A stretch of 64,000 nucleotides of DNA, taken from the NCBI GenBank assembly GCA_003255025.1, contig QANY01013730.1, forward strand, positions 1-64,000, written 5' to 3'. Under the pieces are notes generated by a model. The model worked only from the letters and a program-made list of their open reading frames with translations. It searched no databases and was not told the origin of the DNA. Positions 31,477-41,993 of this stretch are shown piece by piece. Source of the DNA: Datisca glomerata (Eukaryota > Streptophyta > Magnoliopsida > Cucurbitales > Datiscaceae). Position numbers and translations under genes: made by a program. How positions within the stretch are numbered: the first letter of the stretch is position 1; every line of letters starts with the position of its first letter.

Positions 31477-31531
31477 TGTTAGAGGTCGTGGCCTCCCCTA
31501 AGGGAGGGAGAGGCAAAAACAAAAACCAGAA

Positions 31532-31565
31532 TTTTAGAGAGAGGGGAGAGTTTCTCTCACTAAAA
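31532..31565 (-). other. 5'-UTR hairpin of LINE-C
   Basis: The inverted repeat TTTTAGAGAGAG (31532-31543) and CTCTCACTAAAA (31554-31565) has one mismatch and a 10-nt loop, within the 106-nt 5' UTR. It corresponds in position to the hairpins of LINE-D and LINE-H although the bases differ. Confidence 0.7.
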
Positions 31566-31582
31566 AAACCAGGAGCTTTTTT

Positions 31583-31597
31583 AGGGTGTGATATTTC
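31583..31597. repeat. Target-site duplication (right) of LINE-C
   Basis: Exact second copy of AGGGTGTGATATTTC. Confidence 0.96.
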
Positions 31598-33364
31598 GTA
31601 GGCTATCTTGGAGCTTTTTCAGACATGGAACCTCTTGAAAGAAGGTAATTCTACAACAATCTCCCTCATTCCTAAGGTCCCAACCCCCACTTCTGTTGGT
31701 GACTTTAGACCCATCTCATGCTGTAATGTCATTTACAAATGCATTACCAAGATCCTCACTGAAAGAAAGAAGCCCTCGCTCCCTAATCTTATAAATCAGA
31801 ATCAAAGTGCTTTCGAGAAGGATAGTTGACAATATCTTCCTCTCCCCCTACCTAGTTATGGTTATTATGGAGGTCCTTACTGGATTACTACAATTCATAG
31901 CCTCACATGCAGAGTTTCAGTACCATTGGAGGTGTGAGAAGCTAAAAATTTTGAACCTTTGCTTAGCTAATGATTTGCTAATACTCTGCAAAGGGACTAA
32001 AGAGTCAGTACAAACCATTAAAGACACTTTAGAGCCCTTTCAATGCATTTCAGGTCTCCAACCTAACAAGCTAAAGAGCCAAATATTCATTTCAGGAGTC
32101 CAAGAGGAACACACAGTTAATATTCTATCTATATTGGACTTTCCTTTAGGACAATTCCCAATAAGATATTTGGAAATGCCCTTTATCACCTCAAAATTGG
32201 GCAAAAGTGACTGTGACACTCTAGTCGATAGGATTACAGAGAGAATGAGATCTTGGGACTCCAAAATTCTTAGCTATGCAGGGAGATTACAACTCACTAA
32301 ATCAGTGTTGATGACAACGTTCCAATTTTGGGCCGAGTTCTTCATTCTACCAAAGAAAGTGGTAAGGAAGGTCCAAGACACTCTCAGGAATTACTGGTGA
32401 AATGGGGAAGAGAGTAAGCATACCGGTGCCAAGGTGGCCTGGGTTGATATTAGCAGTGATAAGGCCCAAAGGAGGTATGGGTCTTAAGGAGCTGGTATTA
32501 GCAAATGAGGTGGCATTGGCAAAGCACTTATGGTTTCTGATCGTGATATCGAAGATCTCATTATGGAAAAACTTGTGCCAAATCTATCTTATAAGGAAAA
32601 GCTCCATATTCATAGCTCCAATCCCTTCAAACCCATCTTGGGTTTGGAGAAAGATTCTCAAGATTAGGAGTAAATTCCTGCCCTTTTTGTAAAGCCTTCA
32701 TAGGTAATGGTAGGGACATCAATCTCTTAACTGACCCTTGGCACCCATTAGGTCCTTTGTGACCCAAATTTGAACAGAGAATTTTGTCAGGTAGTGCATG
32801 GAATTTTAAATCCAAAGTACGTGATATTATTCTTCATCGACAATGGCACTGGCCTACGACCAATGTAGTGGAGCTTCTAGAACGCACGAATATCCAGCTC
32901 CCATTACCTCAAGTAACTAGACCCGGCTCTTGGATTTGAGCCCCTAGCCCCACATAGATCATTTTGCTCCTCTCACGCGTATAAGATTTTGGCCATCCAA
33001 AAGGAAAAGGTAAGATGGGCAAGACAACTCTGGTTCAAATATAGTATCCCACGATGTAGTTTCATCACTTGGCTTGCTATCCTTCACAAACTAGCTACTC
33101 GGGATAAAATTGCTTTTTTGGAATTACCCTCCAGATGGTAGTATGCTAGATTGTGTGTTTTGTGTGGGTCATGCTGAATCTCACTCACACCACTTCATTG
33201 AATGAGAATATGCCAAAACAGTCTAGGACTTCCTAATTATAAAATGTGAACTAACTTGTAGAGATTCAAATTGGACACAATTGATCTCTTAGTTACTTGT
33301 TTGGAATAAAGAGAAGTCTCTAAGAGCTTGCTTACTGAGGATCATTTTCTCCTCATTTGTGTAC
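31598..33364 (+). pseudogene. LINE-D ORF2, rest of RT and zf-RVT start
   Basis: ORF2 continues with LLKEGNSTTISLIPKVPTP and DFRPISCCNVIYKCITK, then breaks. From NIFLS it jumps to PYLVMVIMEVLTG (about 31850), so the KKAYDS and RQGDPI motifs (about 80 codons) are deleted. The catalytic FADD is changed to LAND (31966-31977). The thumb region (GQFPIRYLEMPFITSKLGKS, GRLQLTKSVL) and degenerate zf-RVT segments (VCHAESHSHHF near 33160) follow. LINE-E abuts at 33365 and no LINE-D 3' end is found afterwards. Confidence 0.87.
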
Positions 33365-36300
33365 TTTTTTTCGGTAAGGAAAAAATATATTAACCTGAAA
33401 AATATAAACAAATATACAAGGGGCACAATCCAGGAAATACAAAGCTACAAAACCAAAAAAAAGACATAAGCCCAACTAGCTAAAGCCAAAACAAATCTAA
33501 CCCAAAAAAATAAGCCAACTAAAACTCAACGCATTACAAAAACAAACCAAACTCCTCAATACAAAGAAACAAATTAACATACTCAGCCCTTAAGGAGGCT
33601 CAAAAATCAAAAGGTTGAGACCCGAAGCATCTTGTAGAGACAGGTTCAACTTTGAGGCAAGGATACCCCTAAAAAACCAAAGCCTATCCCTAATGGAGCC
33701 CGAGATAACCTTGATCAAAATACCATCATCCTTAATTTTTCCTTGGAAGATTCTGAGGTCCCTCTGCCTCCAAATATGGTAGATAAAGGCTATGAACAGA
33801 AGCTTCAGAATGGAGCTAACAAGGGACTTACCTTCGGCCTTAACTAGGAGCCAAGAGATCCATTGACACCAGTTGGAGTGGGGGCTGCTCAAACCACATT
33901 TAGCTAGAAGAGTGTCCCAAATTGACCTTGTGGATTTGCATCCCACAAAAAGGTGCTCAGCTGACACACACCCACCCACACAAATACACATGAAGGGCTA
34001 ATAGATGTAGGCATGGACCAATGTTCCATTCTATCCTTAGTTAGTAACTTGCCTTTGATAGCCACCCAAGAGAGGAAGCTAAACCTAGGCACATGGCGAT
34101 TGAACCAAATTAGTTTAGCCCACCTTACACACTCCCTATCTGGAGCAAGGACTTTATAGGTATCTTTAACAGAGAAAAGCCTTTTCTTACTAGGGGTCCA
34201 AGCCCAAGAATCCCTCACTAGACCCTTGGGAGAGGGGAGAGGGGTATCTCTAATCTTCATAAGCTCAAAAGTGTTTGAAGAGGGCCAATTCCAGCACCCA
34301 TTTCTAATCACCTTACTCACTCTAGAGTCCATATCCCACCCTGTACCCAAGAGAAGCCTAGGGACAAATTTGGTAATGAGAACCCCCAAAGGGTGCCATT
34401 GATCAGTAAGAAGCCTCACAGACTCCCCATTGCAAATAGTAACTTTGCAAAAGGGAGAGAATTTATCCCTCAATTTCAGAATCTTTCTCCAAACCCAAGA
34501 GCAAGCAGAAGGAATAGGAGTAATAAAAATGGAGCTCTTTTCACTAAGAAGGTGAAGCACCAATCCTTCCACAAGGAATAGCAATCATTTGAGATTAAGA
34601 ACCAAAGGTGCCTTGCCACTGAAACTTCATTGGACAGAATCAAATCCTTTAAACTATGACCCCCCGAGAGTTAGGGAAGCAAAGATCGTCCCAAGCTACT
34701 TTGGCCCCAAATTGTTTGGCCTCATTAGCATTCCCAAAGATAGTTCCTAAGGGCTACTTGGACCAATTTAATGACTTTCTTGTGGATAATAAACAACTCA
34801 CACCAGAATTGAAACATATCTGCCAACACTGACTTGATCAAATTGAAGCCTCCCAGCAAAAGATAAATATTTTGTTTCCCAAGATCTGATTCTGGTCACA
34901 ATATTCTCAACCAAGGAGTCATGGTCAGTCTTTCCCAACTTAGAAGTAATGAGACTCTCAGGTATCTCATAGGCAAAGAACCCACTGTTAGAGGCATAAT
35001 CTCCAAAATATGTTGTTGGACAGTATCACACACCCCTGAGAAGAAGATCTGGCTCTTAAGAAGATTAGGATGAAGCCCAGATAAGGCTTCAAAGAGAAGG
35101 AGACCCTCCTTAATAATTTGGACTATTTTCACATTTCCTTTGTAAAAAATGAAGAGATCATCCGCAAAGCAAAGATTAACTATATTGAGCACTTTGCACC
35201 TCCAATGGAACTCAAAGTTTGGTCTTGGGCAGCAAAATGAAGGATGCCAAAAAAAAACCTCCATTACTAAAACAAATAAATAAGGAGAAATAGGGTCTTC
35301 TTGTCTTATCCCCTTGGCCCCTTTAAAGAACCCTTTCAGCTCACTGTTGATATTGATAGAGAAAGAGGGGGTAGAAATACACTCCATAACAGACTTAGTG
35401 AAATTTTCTGGAACCCTAAGCAATCAAGGATCCTGCCAATAAGATGCCAATTCATAGAATCATAGGCCTTCTTCAAATCAATTTTTAGGGCACACCTTGG
35501 GCTATTACTCTTTCTATGGTAGTTTCTAACAAGATCTTGGTATAAGAAAATGTTATCAGCAATTCTTTTCCCCAGAACAAAGGCATTTAGGTTCGGGGTG
35601 ATTAGATCTGGGAGAACCAGCTTCAACTTATCTGCCAAAAGCTTAGTAATACATTTATAGATAACATTACAACAAGAAATAGGCCTAAAATCACTAACCT
35701 AGAGGGGTTAGGAAACTTAGGGATAATAAGGGAAACAGTAGTAGTGTTGATCTGTTTTAATAAAGATTGGGAGCCAAAGAACTCCAAAACAGCCTCAATA
35801 ACCTCCTCTCCAATGATATGCCCGCTCTTTTGAAGAAGCCAGCTGAAAAACTATCTGGACCCCGAGCTTTAGAGCTATTAAAGCTAAAAATCACCTATTT
35901 TATCTCCTCTCTGGTGATAGGCTGGTTGAGAAGCTCAATCTGATGCAAACCAAGCTTTTTAGGCAATACGGGGTCAAGAATACCCTAATCCAGCTCTCTT
36001 TCAATGTTGGGAGTTCCCAAGAGGTCAGTGAAAGCCTGGACAATATGCTGGCTAATCTCAGAAGGGCCAGTCAGCATGATACCATTGTGAGCTTCAAGCT
36101 GATTAATTTTAGCTCTAGACCTATTTTTCCTCAATTTTTGGAAAAAATAGGAGGTGTTTTGATCCCCCAAACTCAGCCATTGCAGTCTGGATTTTTACCT
36201 CAAGAAGCTCTCCTTGGCATTTCTAAGCTCAATGAAGTCATTATAAGCCAATTTTTCCTCGGTTTGGAGAGAAGCTTTAGAAGGGTCAGAAGCAAGAGCA

Positions 36301-37388
36301 CCTTGGATAGCACTCAATTTACTCCTTGCTAGCTGAGCCCTAGCTGAAATATCATTGCAAGAGACCTGATTAAAGCTCCTGAAAGCTTTCTTAACTGATT
36401 TGAGCTTAGAAGTCAGCCTAAACATGGTTGAACCCCCTCTCACCCCAACTCCCCATGCTCTTTCAACCACCGACAAAAAACCCTCTCTAAACCATTGCTT
36501 CCACCCCCTTAATAATGATTTGGCTATGATCAGAAGCACCCAAAGGATGAAAGTGCAAGTAGAAGGGAAAAAGTCTAACCATAAAGAGTTGATTAAAGCT
36601 CTATCCAATTTGTTCATGATATAGGTACCATCATTATGGCGATTACTCCAAGTGAATTGGCAGCCACTATAAGGGTGGTCCTCCACTTTGATTCTGAATA
36701 AGCATTCTCCAAACTCCCTCATTCCAGTGTCCCATTTAAACCTTCCTCCCACCTTCTCATTAGGGTGTAAAGATTCATTAAAGTCACCTGCGATAATCCA
36801 AGGGGGTTGAGAACACTTTCCATGGTGCTGAACAAGGCTGTTCCAAAGCTCAATTCTCTCAGAGCTAGAGTTTGAAGCATACACAAAAGAATCAAAGAAA
36901 ACCATTCCTGAGAGCTTCAAAGTGATTTTGCACAAAATAGTGTGATTGGAGCTAAAAATAGACTCCACCTCAAGCATTTCTGGATCCTAATCAACCCAAA
37001 TCCTCCCACCTTGAGAAAAATCATAATTAGCTAGAATCTGCCAATTAGGAAACCCACTTTGAGCAATTGAAGAAAACTTAGAGAATTTCACCTTAGTTTC
37101 CACCAAAGAGCACAAATTCTGTTGAAAGTCTCTACACAACTTCCTGACCTCCGCTTGCTTGAGAGTACTATTGAAGCCTCTCACATTCCAAATGGCAAGA
37201 TTAATCATAGCTTGATTGGGCAGTGGGTTACCCCACCTTTGATAAAAAATTTGCCCTCCACCTTACTAGGGTGAGGGGTACCTTTCCACAGGGGTGAGGG
37301 ACTCATTGTCTTAATTAGTACCCATCTTCATGTCTTCCTCGCCATGGGGAGCCTCTTCTATGGGTTGGAGCATGGCTATAGGACATAC
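33365..37388 (-). mobile_element. LINE-E, 5'-truncated L1-type LINE
   Basis: On the minus strand the 3' end (seven T then CGGTAAGG on the plus strand) is at 33365. The 3' UTR runs to 33589 and ORF2 from the ATG at 37208 down to 33590. Readable parts are the endonuclease start (NLAIWNVRGFN, LVETKVK), IIAGDFNESLHPN, a frameshifted SDH region (36525-36550), RT with ALKIDLKKAYDSMNW, GIRQEDPISPYLF (usual G replaced by E) and an intact VNLCFADDLFIF (35160), then zf-RVT. At least six frameshifts or stops make it dead. Bases 37209-37388 are the end of ORF1, where truncation occurs against satellite 2. Its closest relative here is LINE-K. Confidence 0.9.
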
Positions 37389-38282
37389 CAAACGTGTATT
37401 GGGTGTCAAAAGTAAGTTCACGTGCACGCCATGCACAAAACATCAAAGTTTAGCCAAGTTCATCTTTTTTTTGGTAAATTTTGACTCCGAATGGCACTTG
37501 AAGCACCTAAAACGACCACAACACTCCAAACACTTATCCCAAACGTGTATTGGGTGTCAAAGTCAATTCACGTGTACGCCATGCATAAAAGATCAAATTT
37601 CAGCCAAGTTCATCTAGTTTGGCCAAAACACGTCCCATGGGGTTTTTTTGACTCCCCATATGGCACTAAAGGCACCTTAAATGACCACAACACTCCAAAT
37701 TCTTATCATAAACGTGTTTTCGGTGTCAAAAGTCAGTTCAAGTGCACGTCATGCCCAAAGATCCATGTTTAGTCAAGTTCATCTAGCTTGGCCCTAAACA
37801 CGTCCCATTGGGTCTTTTTGACTCTGTATGGAACTATAAGCACCTAAAAACTACAGCACTCCAAATTCTTATCTCAAACGTGTGTTGGGTGTCCAAAGTC
37901 AGTTCAAGTGTATGTCGTGCCCGAAAGATCCAAATTTATCCAAGTTCATCTAGTTTAGCCTAAACACGTCCAATTGGGTCTTTTGACTCCATATGGCACT
38001 AAACATAAAACAACCCCGACACTCCAAATTCTTATCCCAGACGTGTATTGGGTGTCAAAAGTCAGTTCGAGTGCACGCCATGTACAAAAGATCCAAGTTT
38101 AGCCAAGTTCGTCTCGTTTGGCATAAACACATCACATTGGGCCTTTTTGACTCCGAATGGCACTAAAAGCACTTAAAACAACGACAACACTCCAAACTCT
38201 TATGCCAAACGTGTATTTGGTGTCAAAAGTCAGTTCACGTGCACGCCATGCACAAAAGATCAAAGTTTAACCATGTTCATCT
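37389..38282. repeat. Satellite array 2 (about 5 monomers)
   Basis: The monomer is the same 169-bp unit as in array 1, starting at CCAAACGTGTATTGGG. One monomer at 37466-37480 has lost its middle part and contains a short LINE tail instead. The array ends after GTTCATCT at 38282, where the poly-T of LINE-F begins. Confidence 0.93.
37466..37480. mobile_element. LINE 3'-tail scrap inside a satellite monomer
   Basis: TTTTTTTGGTAAATT replaces about 35 bp of satellite between GTTCATCT and TTGACTCCG. It equals the minus-strand 3' end of a LINE (poly-T, GGTAAATT) as seen intact at 38283-38297. No TSD is visible. It may be what remains after deletion of a longer insertion. Confidence 0.65.
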
Positions 38283-39240
38283 TCTTTTTGGTAAATTAAA
38301 AGATTGTATTAACCGAAGAAGATACTTATAAATATAGCAGGGGCAAACCACAGGCAACCAAAAAAAAGAAAGATTAAGTTGGGAGCAATCTAAATGCAGA
38401 TTGGAACCAACTCAACCACAAAAAAGATTACAACAAGAGAGCAAAAAGCTAATTATCAAAAACAGAAGCATTCAACCCCCAAGCAAGCTGAATGTTTTGT
38501 TCTTCTCAGTCACAGAGAAACTTCTAAGACTCCAAAATCTTCCCTTAATTGCATTAACAAAGCAAGCCAAGATATCTTTCTTGTCTCTCAGCCTTCCTTC
38601 AAAAACTCTAGCATTTCTCTCTCTCCAAATATGGTAGACAAAGGTGCAGAACATAATCTACAGCAAAAGCCCCAAAAGGTCACCAATTTTAGCTTTCACA
38701 AGAAGCCAAGAGATCAATTGATTCCAATTCCTAGGAGAGGAAACCAAAACCACACCAACCAACCAAACTCTGCCAGATATGATTAGAAACAAACAGGTGC
38801 TCAGAAGTTTCCACAGCATGCAAGCAAAACACAAAAGAAATAATGCTGGGAGCCCCAGAAGTGGAGGTCCAAACAGACAATCTATCCCTAGTTGTAAGCC
38901 TATTAAGAGAAACAAGCCAAACAATGAAGCTATATCTCAGAATGTGCTTCTTAAACCAAATAAGAAGAGCCCATCTCACTTTATCCCCACCTGGAGCAAG
39001 AGCCCTATAAGTATGCCCCACAGAGAATATACTAGAAGTAGGAGTCCAAAGCCAAGAGTCCAAAGAGTTCTCCCTAGGAGGGGGGAGAGGGACCTCCCTA
39101 GTAGTGATAAGCTAAAGCGGGTTAGAAGTAGGTCAGTTCCAAGTATCATTATGAATGACTGAGCTCACCTTTGTAGTCCAATCCCAACCAGTACCAAAAT
39201 GAATCCTAAGCCCAAATCTTTGTGCCAATGCCCCCAAAGG
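38283..39240 (-). mobile_element. LINE-F, LINE 3' fragment (zf-RVT and 3' UTR)
   Basis: On the minus strand, the 3' end is at 38283 (TCTTTTTGGTAAATTAAAAG on plus), with a 3' UTR to about 38450. ORF2 C-terminal sequence reads upward from there: AIKGRFWSLRSFSVTEKNKT, IWRERNARVFEGRLRDKK, and in another frame VRWALLIWFKKHILRYSF, SFVFCLHAVETSEHLFVS. It resembles LINE-C more than LINE-B or LINE-G. It stops at about 39240, where it is fused head-to-head to LINE-G. Its 5' part is absent and it is non-functional. Confidence 0.87.
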
Positions 39241-39876
39241 CTTTGGCCATTTTCCAAGAGCTATCGGGGCTTCAACCAAATATTTCCAAGAGTAAACTAT
39301 TCTCATCGGGGGTGAGCTCAGAGATATCTTCTATCATTCATGCTGAACTGGGTTTTACAGAAGGGTCTCTTCCAGTTAGATATCTTGGTGTCCTACTCAT
39401 TACAACCAAGCTTACAAAATCAGATTGTCAAGGTTTGGTTGTCAGACTCATTATGAGAATCAGGTCTTGGGAATCAAAGTATTTGTGTTATGTAGGAACA
39501 CTGCAACTTATCAAGACTGTCCTTATGGTTATGGTCAACTTTTGGAGTGGTCTCTTCATTTTCCCTAAAAAAGTGATGAAGACAGTCCAATGCTTGGTAA
39601 GAAATTTTTTATGGAATGGCCAAGATACTAAAGATTCTGGGACCAAGGTAGCTTAGGCAGACTTGTGTTTTGACAAGGTACAAGGTGGGTTGGGCCTTAG
39701 AGATCTGGTTCTAGCTAATGAAGTTGCTATAACCAAACACTTATGGTTCTTGCTACTCCCTTCTAAAAGATCACTTTGGAAAGATTGGTGTCAAACATAC
39801 CTAATCAGAAAGAGTTCAATTTTTTTGGTTTCCATTCCTTCTATCCCATCTTGGGTTTGGAGAAAGCTTCTCAAGC

Positions 39877-41328
39877 TCAGGAGCAAGTTTCTTCCCTTTT
39901 GCTCTATAACTATAGGAGATGGTACTACTGTGAAGCTTCTTATAGATAATTGGCATCCTCTAGGAGTCCTTTGGGCCAGATTTGGGCAAAGACTTTTGTC
40001 ACGAACTTCTTGGACTATGGACTCTATGGTGAGTGTTGTCATTCAAGACAATCAATGGCATTGACCAACTTCAAACACCTTTGAGCTTCTTGAGATTAGA
40101 AGTGTTCCAATTCCTCCTCTCCAAGCTCAAAGACAAGATGTTTGGAAATGGAGTTCAAGTCAGAATGGAGATTTCTGTCTAAGTCTAACCTATAAGGTAT
40201 TGTCGTCCCCTTCAAGACAACCGGTTAAGTGAGCGAAGGTGATATGGTTCTCTCAACACATCCCAAGGTGCAGCTTTATCTCTTGGTTGGCTTTGATAAA
40301 TAAACTTTCCACTAGAGATAAGGTTGAACAATAGGACCAAACACCAGGGTTTTGTTCTGATTGTGTGTGTTGTGTTGGCTACCAGGAGACACATGAGCAT
40401 CTTTTTGTCAATTGTTGTTATTCAGTCAGAGTATGGGCCACACTTTGTGAATAAATATGATCTACACTGTCAGGTTAGGGATTACGGTAAGTTTGTAAAT
40501 TGGATGCTAGCTAATGCAAAAGGGAAGTCACTCAGAGGAATCCTAATTAAGCTAGCTTTTACTTCATTCATCTATTATATATGGAAAGAAAGAAATGCAA
40601 GCTCAGGAGCAAGTTTCTGCTCCTTTTGCTCTATAACTATTGGAGATGGTACTACTGTGAAGCTTCTTACAGATAATTGGCATCCTCTAGGTGTCCTTTG
40701 GGCCAGATTTGGGCAAAGACTTTTGTCAGGAACTTCTTGGACTATGGACTCTATGGTGAGCGTTGTCATTCAAGACAATCAATGGCATTGGCCAACTTCA
40801 AACACCTTTGAGTTTCTTAAGATTAGAAGTGTTCCAGTTCCTCCTCCCCAAGCTCAACGATAAGATGTTTGGAAATGGAGTTCAAGTCAGAATAGAGATT
40901 TCTCCCTAAGTCTAACCTATAAGGCACTATGCCCTGCAAGACAACCCGTTAAGTGAGCAAATGTGATATGGTTCTCTAAACACATCCCAAGGTGCAGCTT
41001 TATCTCTTGGTTGGCTTTGAGAAACAAACTTTCTACTAGAGATAGGGTTGCACAATGGGACCAAACACCAGGGTTTTGTTTTGATTGTGTGTGTTGTGTT
41101 GGCTACCAGGAGACACATGAGCATCTTTTTGTCAATTGTTGTTATTCAGCTAGAGTATGGGCCACACTTGTGAACAAATGTGATCTGCACTGCCAGGTTA
41201 GGAATTGGGATCAGTTTGTAGATTGGATGCTAGCTAATGCGAAAGGGAAGTCACTCAAAGGAGTCCTATTTAAGATAGCTTTTACTTCCTTCATCTATTA
41301 TATATGGAGGGAAAGAAATGCAAGGATT
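39877..41328 (+). repeat. 726-bp tandem duplication within LINE-G
   Basis: Unit 39877-40602 is followed by unit 40603-41328. The junction joins GAAATGCAAG (normally followed by GATTTTT) to CTCAGGAGCAAG, with a short CAAG microhomology. Units differ at scattered positions, so the duplication is not brand new. Confidence 0.88.
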
Positions 41329-41990
41329 TTTAAGGCAAAATCAGAGATTCCAAGATCCTAACTGAAGCTATTTCACAATTAGTCAGATTAAGGCTTTGGG
41401 ATTCGAAGTGTTTTGGCACTAATGATACTAATCTACATTTAGTGGATAGATGGGGTCTTAACCCAAGCATTTTGTAAACCTTGGCTGTCTTATGAAGCAT
41501 TGATATCTAATTTCAGTACTTTACATATTACCAGTTTAATTTGCGTGCAGATCTTAAGCCTCTAATTAGGCTCTAATTTTGTATTTCCTGGGGTATGCCC
41601 CTTGTACATGTGTAAGTATCTTTTGGTTTATACAATTTGTTTACAAAGAAAAAGAAATGCAAGGATTTTTTAAGGCAAAATCAGAGATTCCAAGATCCTA
41701 ATTGAAGCTATCTCATAATTAGTCAGATTAAGCCTTTGGGATTCAAAGTGTTTTGGCACTAATGATACTAATCTACGTTTAGTGGATAGATGATGTCTTA
41801 AACCAAGCATTTTGTAGACCTTGGCTGTCTTATGAAGCCTTGATATCTAATTTCAGTACTTTACATATTACCAGTTTAATTTACATGCGGATCTTAAGCC
41901 TCTGATTAGGCTCTAATTTTGTATTTCCTGGGGTATGCCCCTTGTACATGTGTAAGTATCTTTTGGTTTATACAATTTGTTTACCAAAAA
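41312..41990 (+). repeat. 340-bp tandem duplication of the LINE-G 3' end
   Basis: The stretch from AAAGAAATGCAAGG to GTTTACAAAG (41312-41650) recurs at 41651-41990, the second copy ending in the poly(A). Hairpins are at 41590-41601 and 41930-41941. The inner copy lacks a poly(A) run. Confidence 0.9.
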
Positions 41991-41993
41991 AAA

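Larger units (their letters stand above)
25294..31582 (-). mobile_element. LINE-C, full-length apparently intact L1-type LINE
   Basis: This 6289-bp non-LTR retrotransposon lies on the minus strand, inserted in the LINE-D ORF2 with a perfect 15-bp TSD. In its own direction it has a 106-nt 5' UTR with a hairpin, ORF1 (777 codons), an ATGA overlap, ORF2 (1222 codons), and a 184-nt 3' UTR with a GGGGTATACCCC hairpin ending in poly(A) (9 T on the plus strand). No stop, frameshift or lost signature residue was found. All other LINE copies in the window are broken, so this is a recent insertion. It is the best candidate for an autonomous element here. LINE-F and LINE-J are relatives. Confidence 0.96.
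11898..33364 (+). mobile_element. LINE-D, old L1-type LINE split by GyX-2 and LINE-C
   Basis: LINE-D is inserted in the satellite and is followed in three blocks: 11898-13082 (5' UTR and ORF1 start), 22075-25293 (ORF1 rest, ORF2 endonuclease and start of RT) and 31598-33364 (RT rest, zf-RVT start). GyX-2 (TSD CCTTC) and LINE-C (15-bp TSD) interrupt it, and both junctions rejoin cleanly when one TSD copy is removed. LINE-E abuts it at 33365, beyond which its 3' end is not seen. Both ORFs are full of stops, frameshifts and internal deletions, so it is the oldest layer of this nest apart from the satellite. Confidence 0.88.
39241..41993 (+). mobile_element. LINE-G, 5'-truncated LINE with two internal tandem duplications
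   Basis: LINE-G starts at RT motif LAIFQELSGLQPNISKS and continues through LPVRYLGVLLITTKL, the thumb, NEVAITKHLWFL, WHPLGVLWARFGQRLL and the zf-RVT region (CVCCVGYQETHEHLFVNCC). A 726-bp block is tandemly duplicated (39877-40602 and 40603-41328). The 3' end (41312-41650) is duplicated again (41651-41990), giving two copies of the GGGGTATGCCCC hairpin. It ends in A9 at 41985-41993. Sequence is nearly the same as LINE-B where they overlap. Stops and frameshifts occur throughout. Confidence 0.9.

Noticed and set aside
25661..31501. Plus-strand open frames opposite the LINE-C ORFs (for example 25859-26206, 27014-27442)
   Set aside because: They are shadows of the intact minus-strand ORF1 and ORF2.
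38283..41993. LINE-F and LINE-G as one twin-primed (5'-inverted) insertion
   Set aside because: LINE-F has its own 3' UTR and terminal poly-T and belongs to a different LINE type from LINE-G, so it is not the inverted 5' part of the same element.
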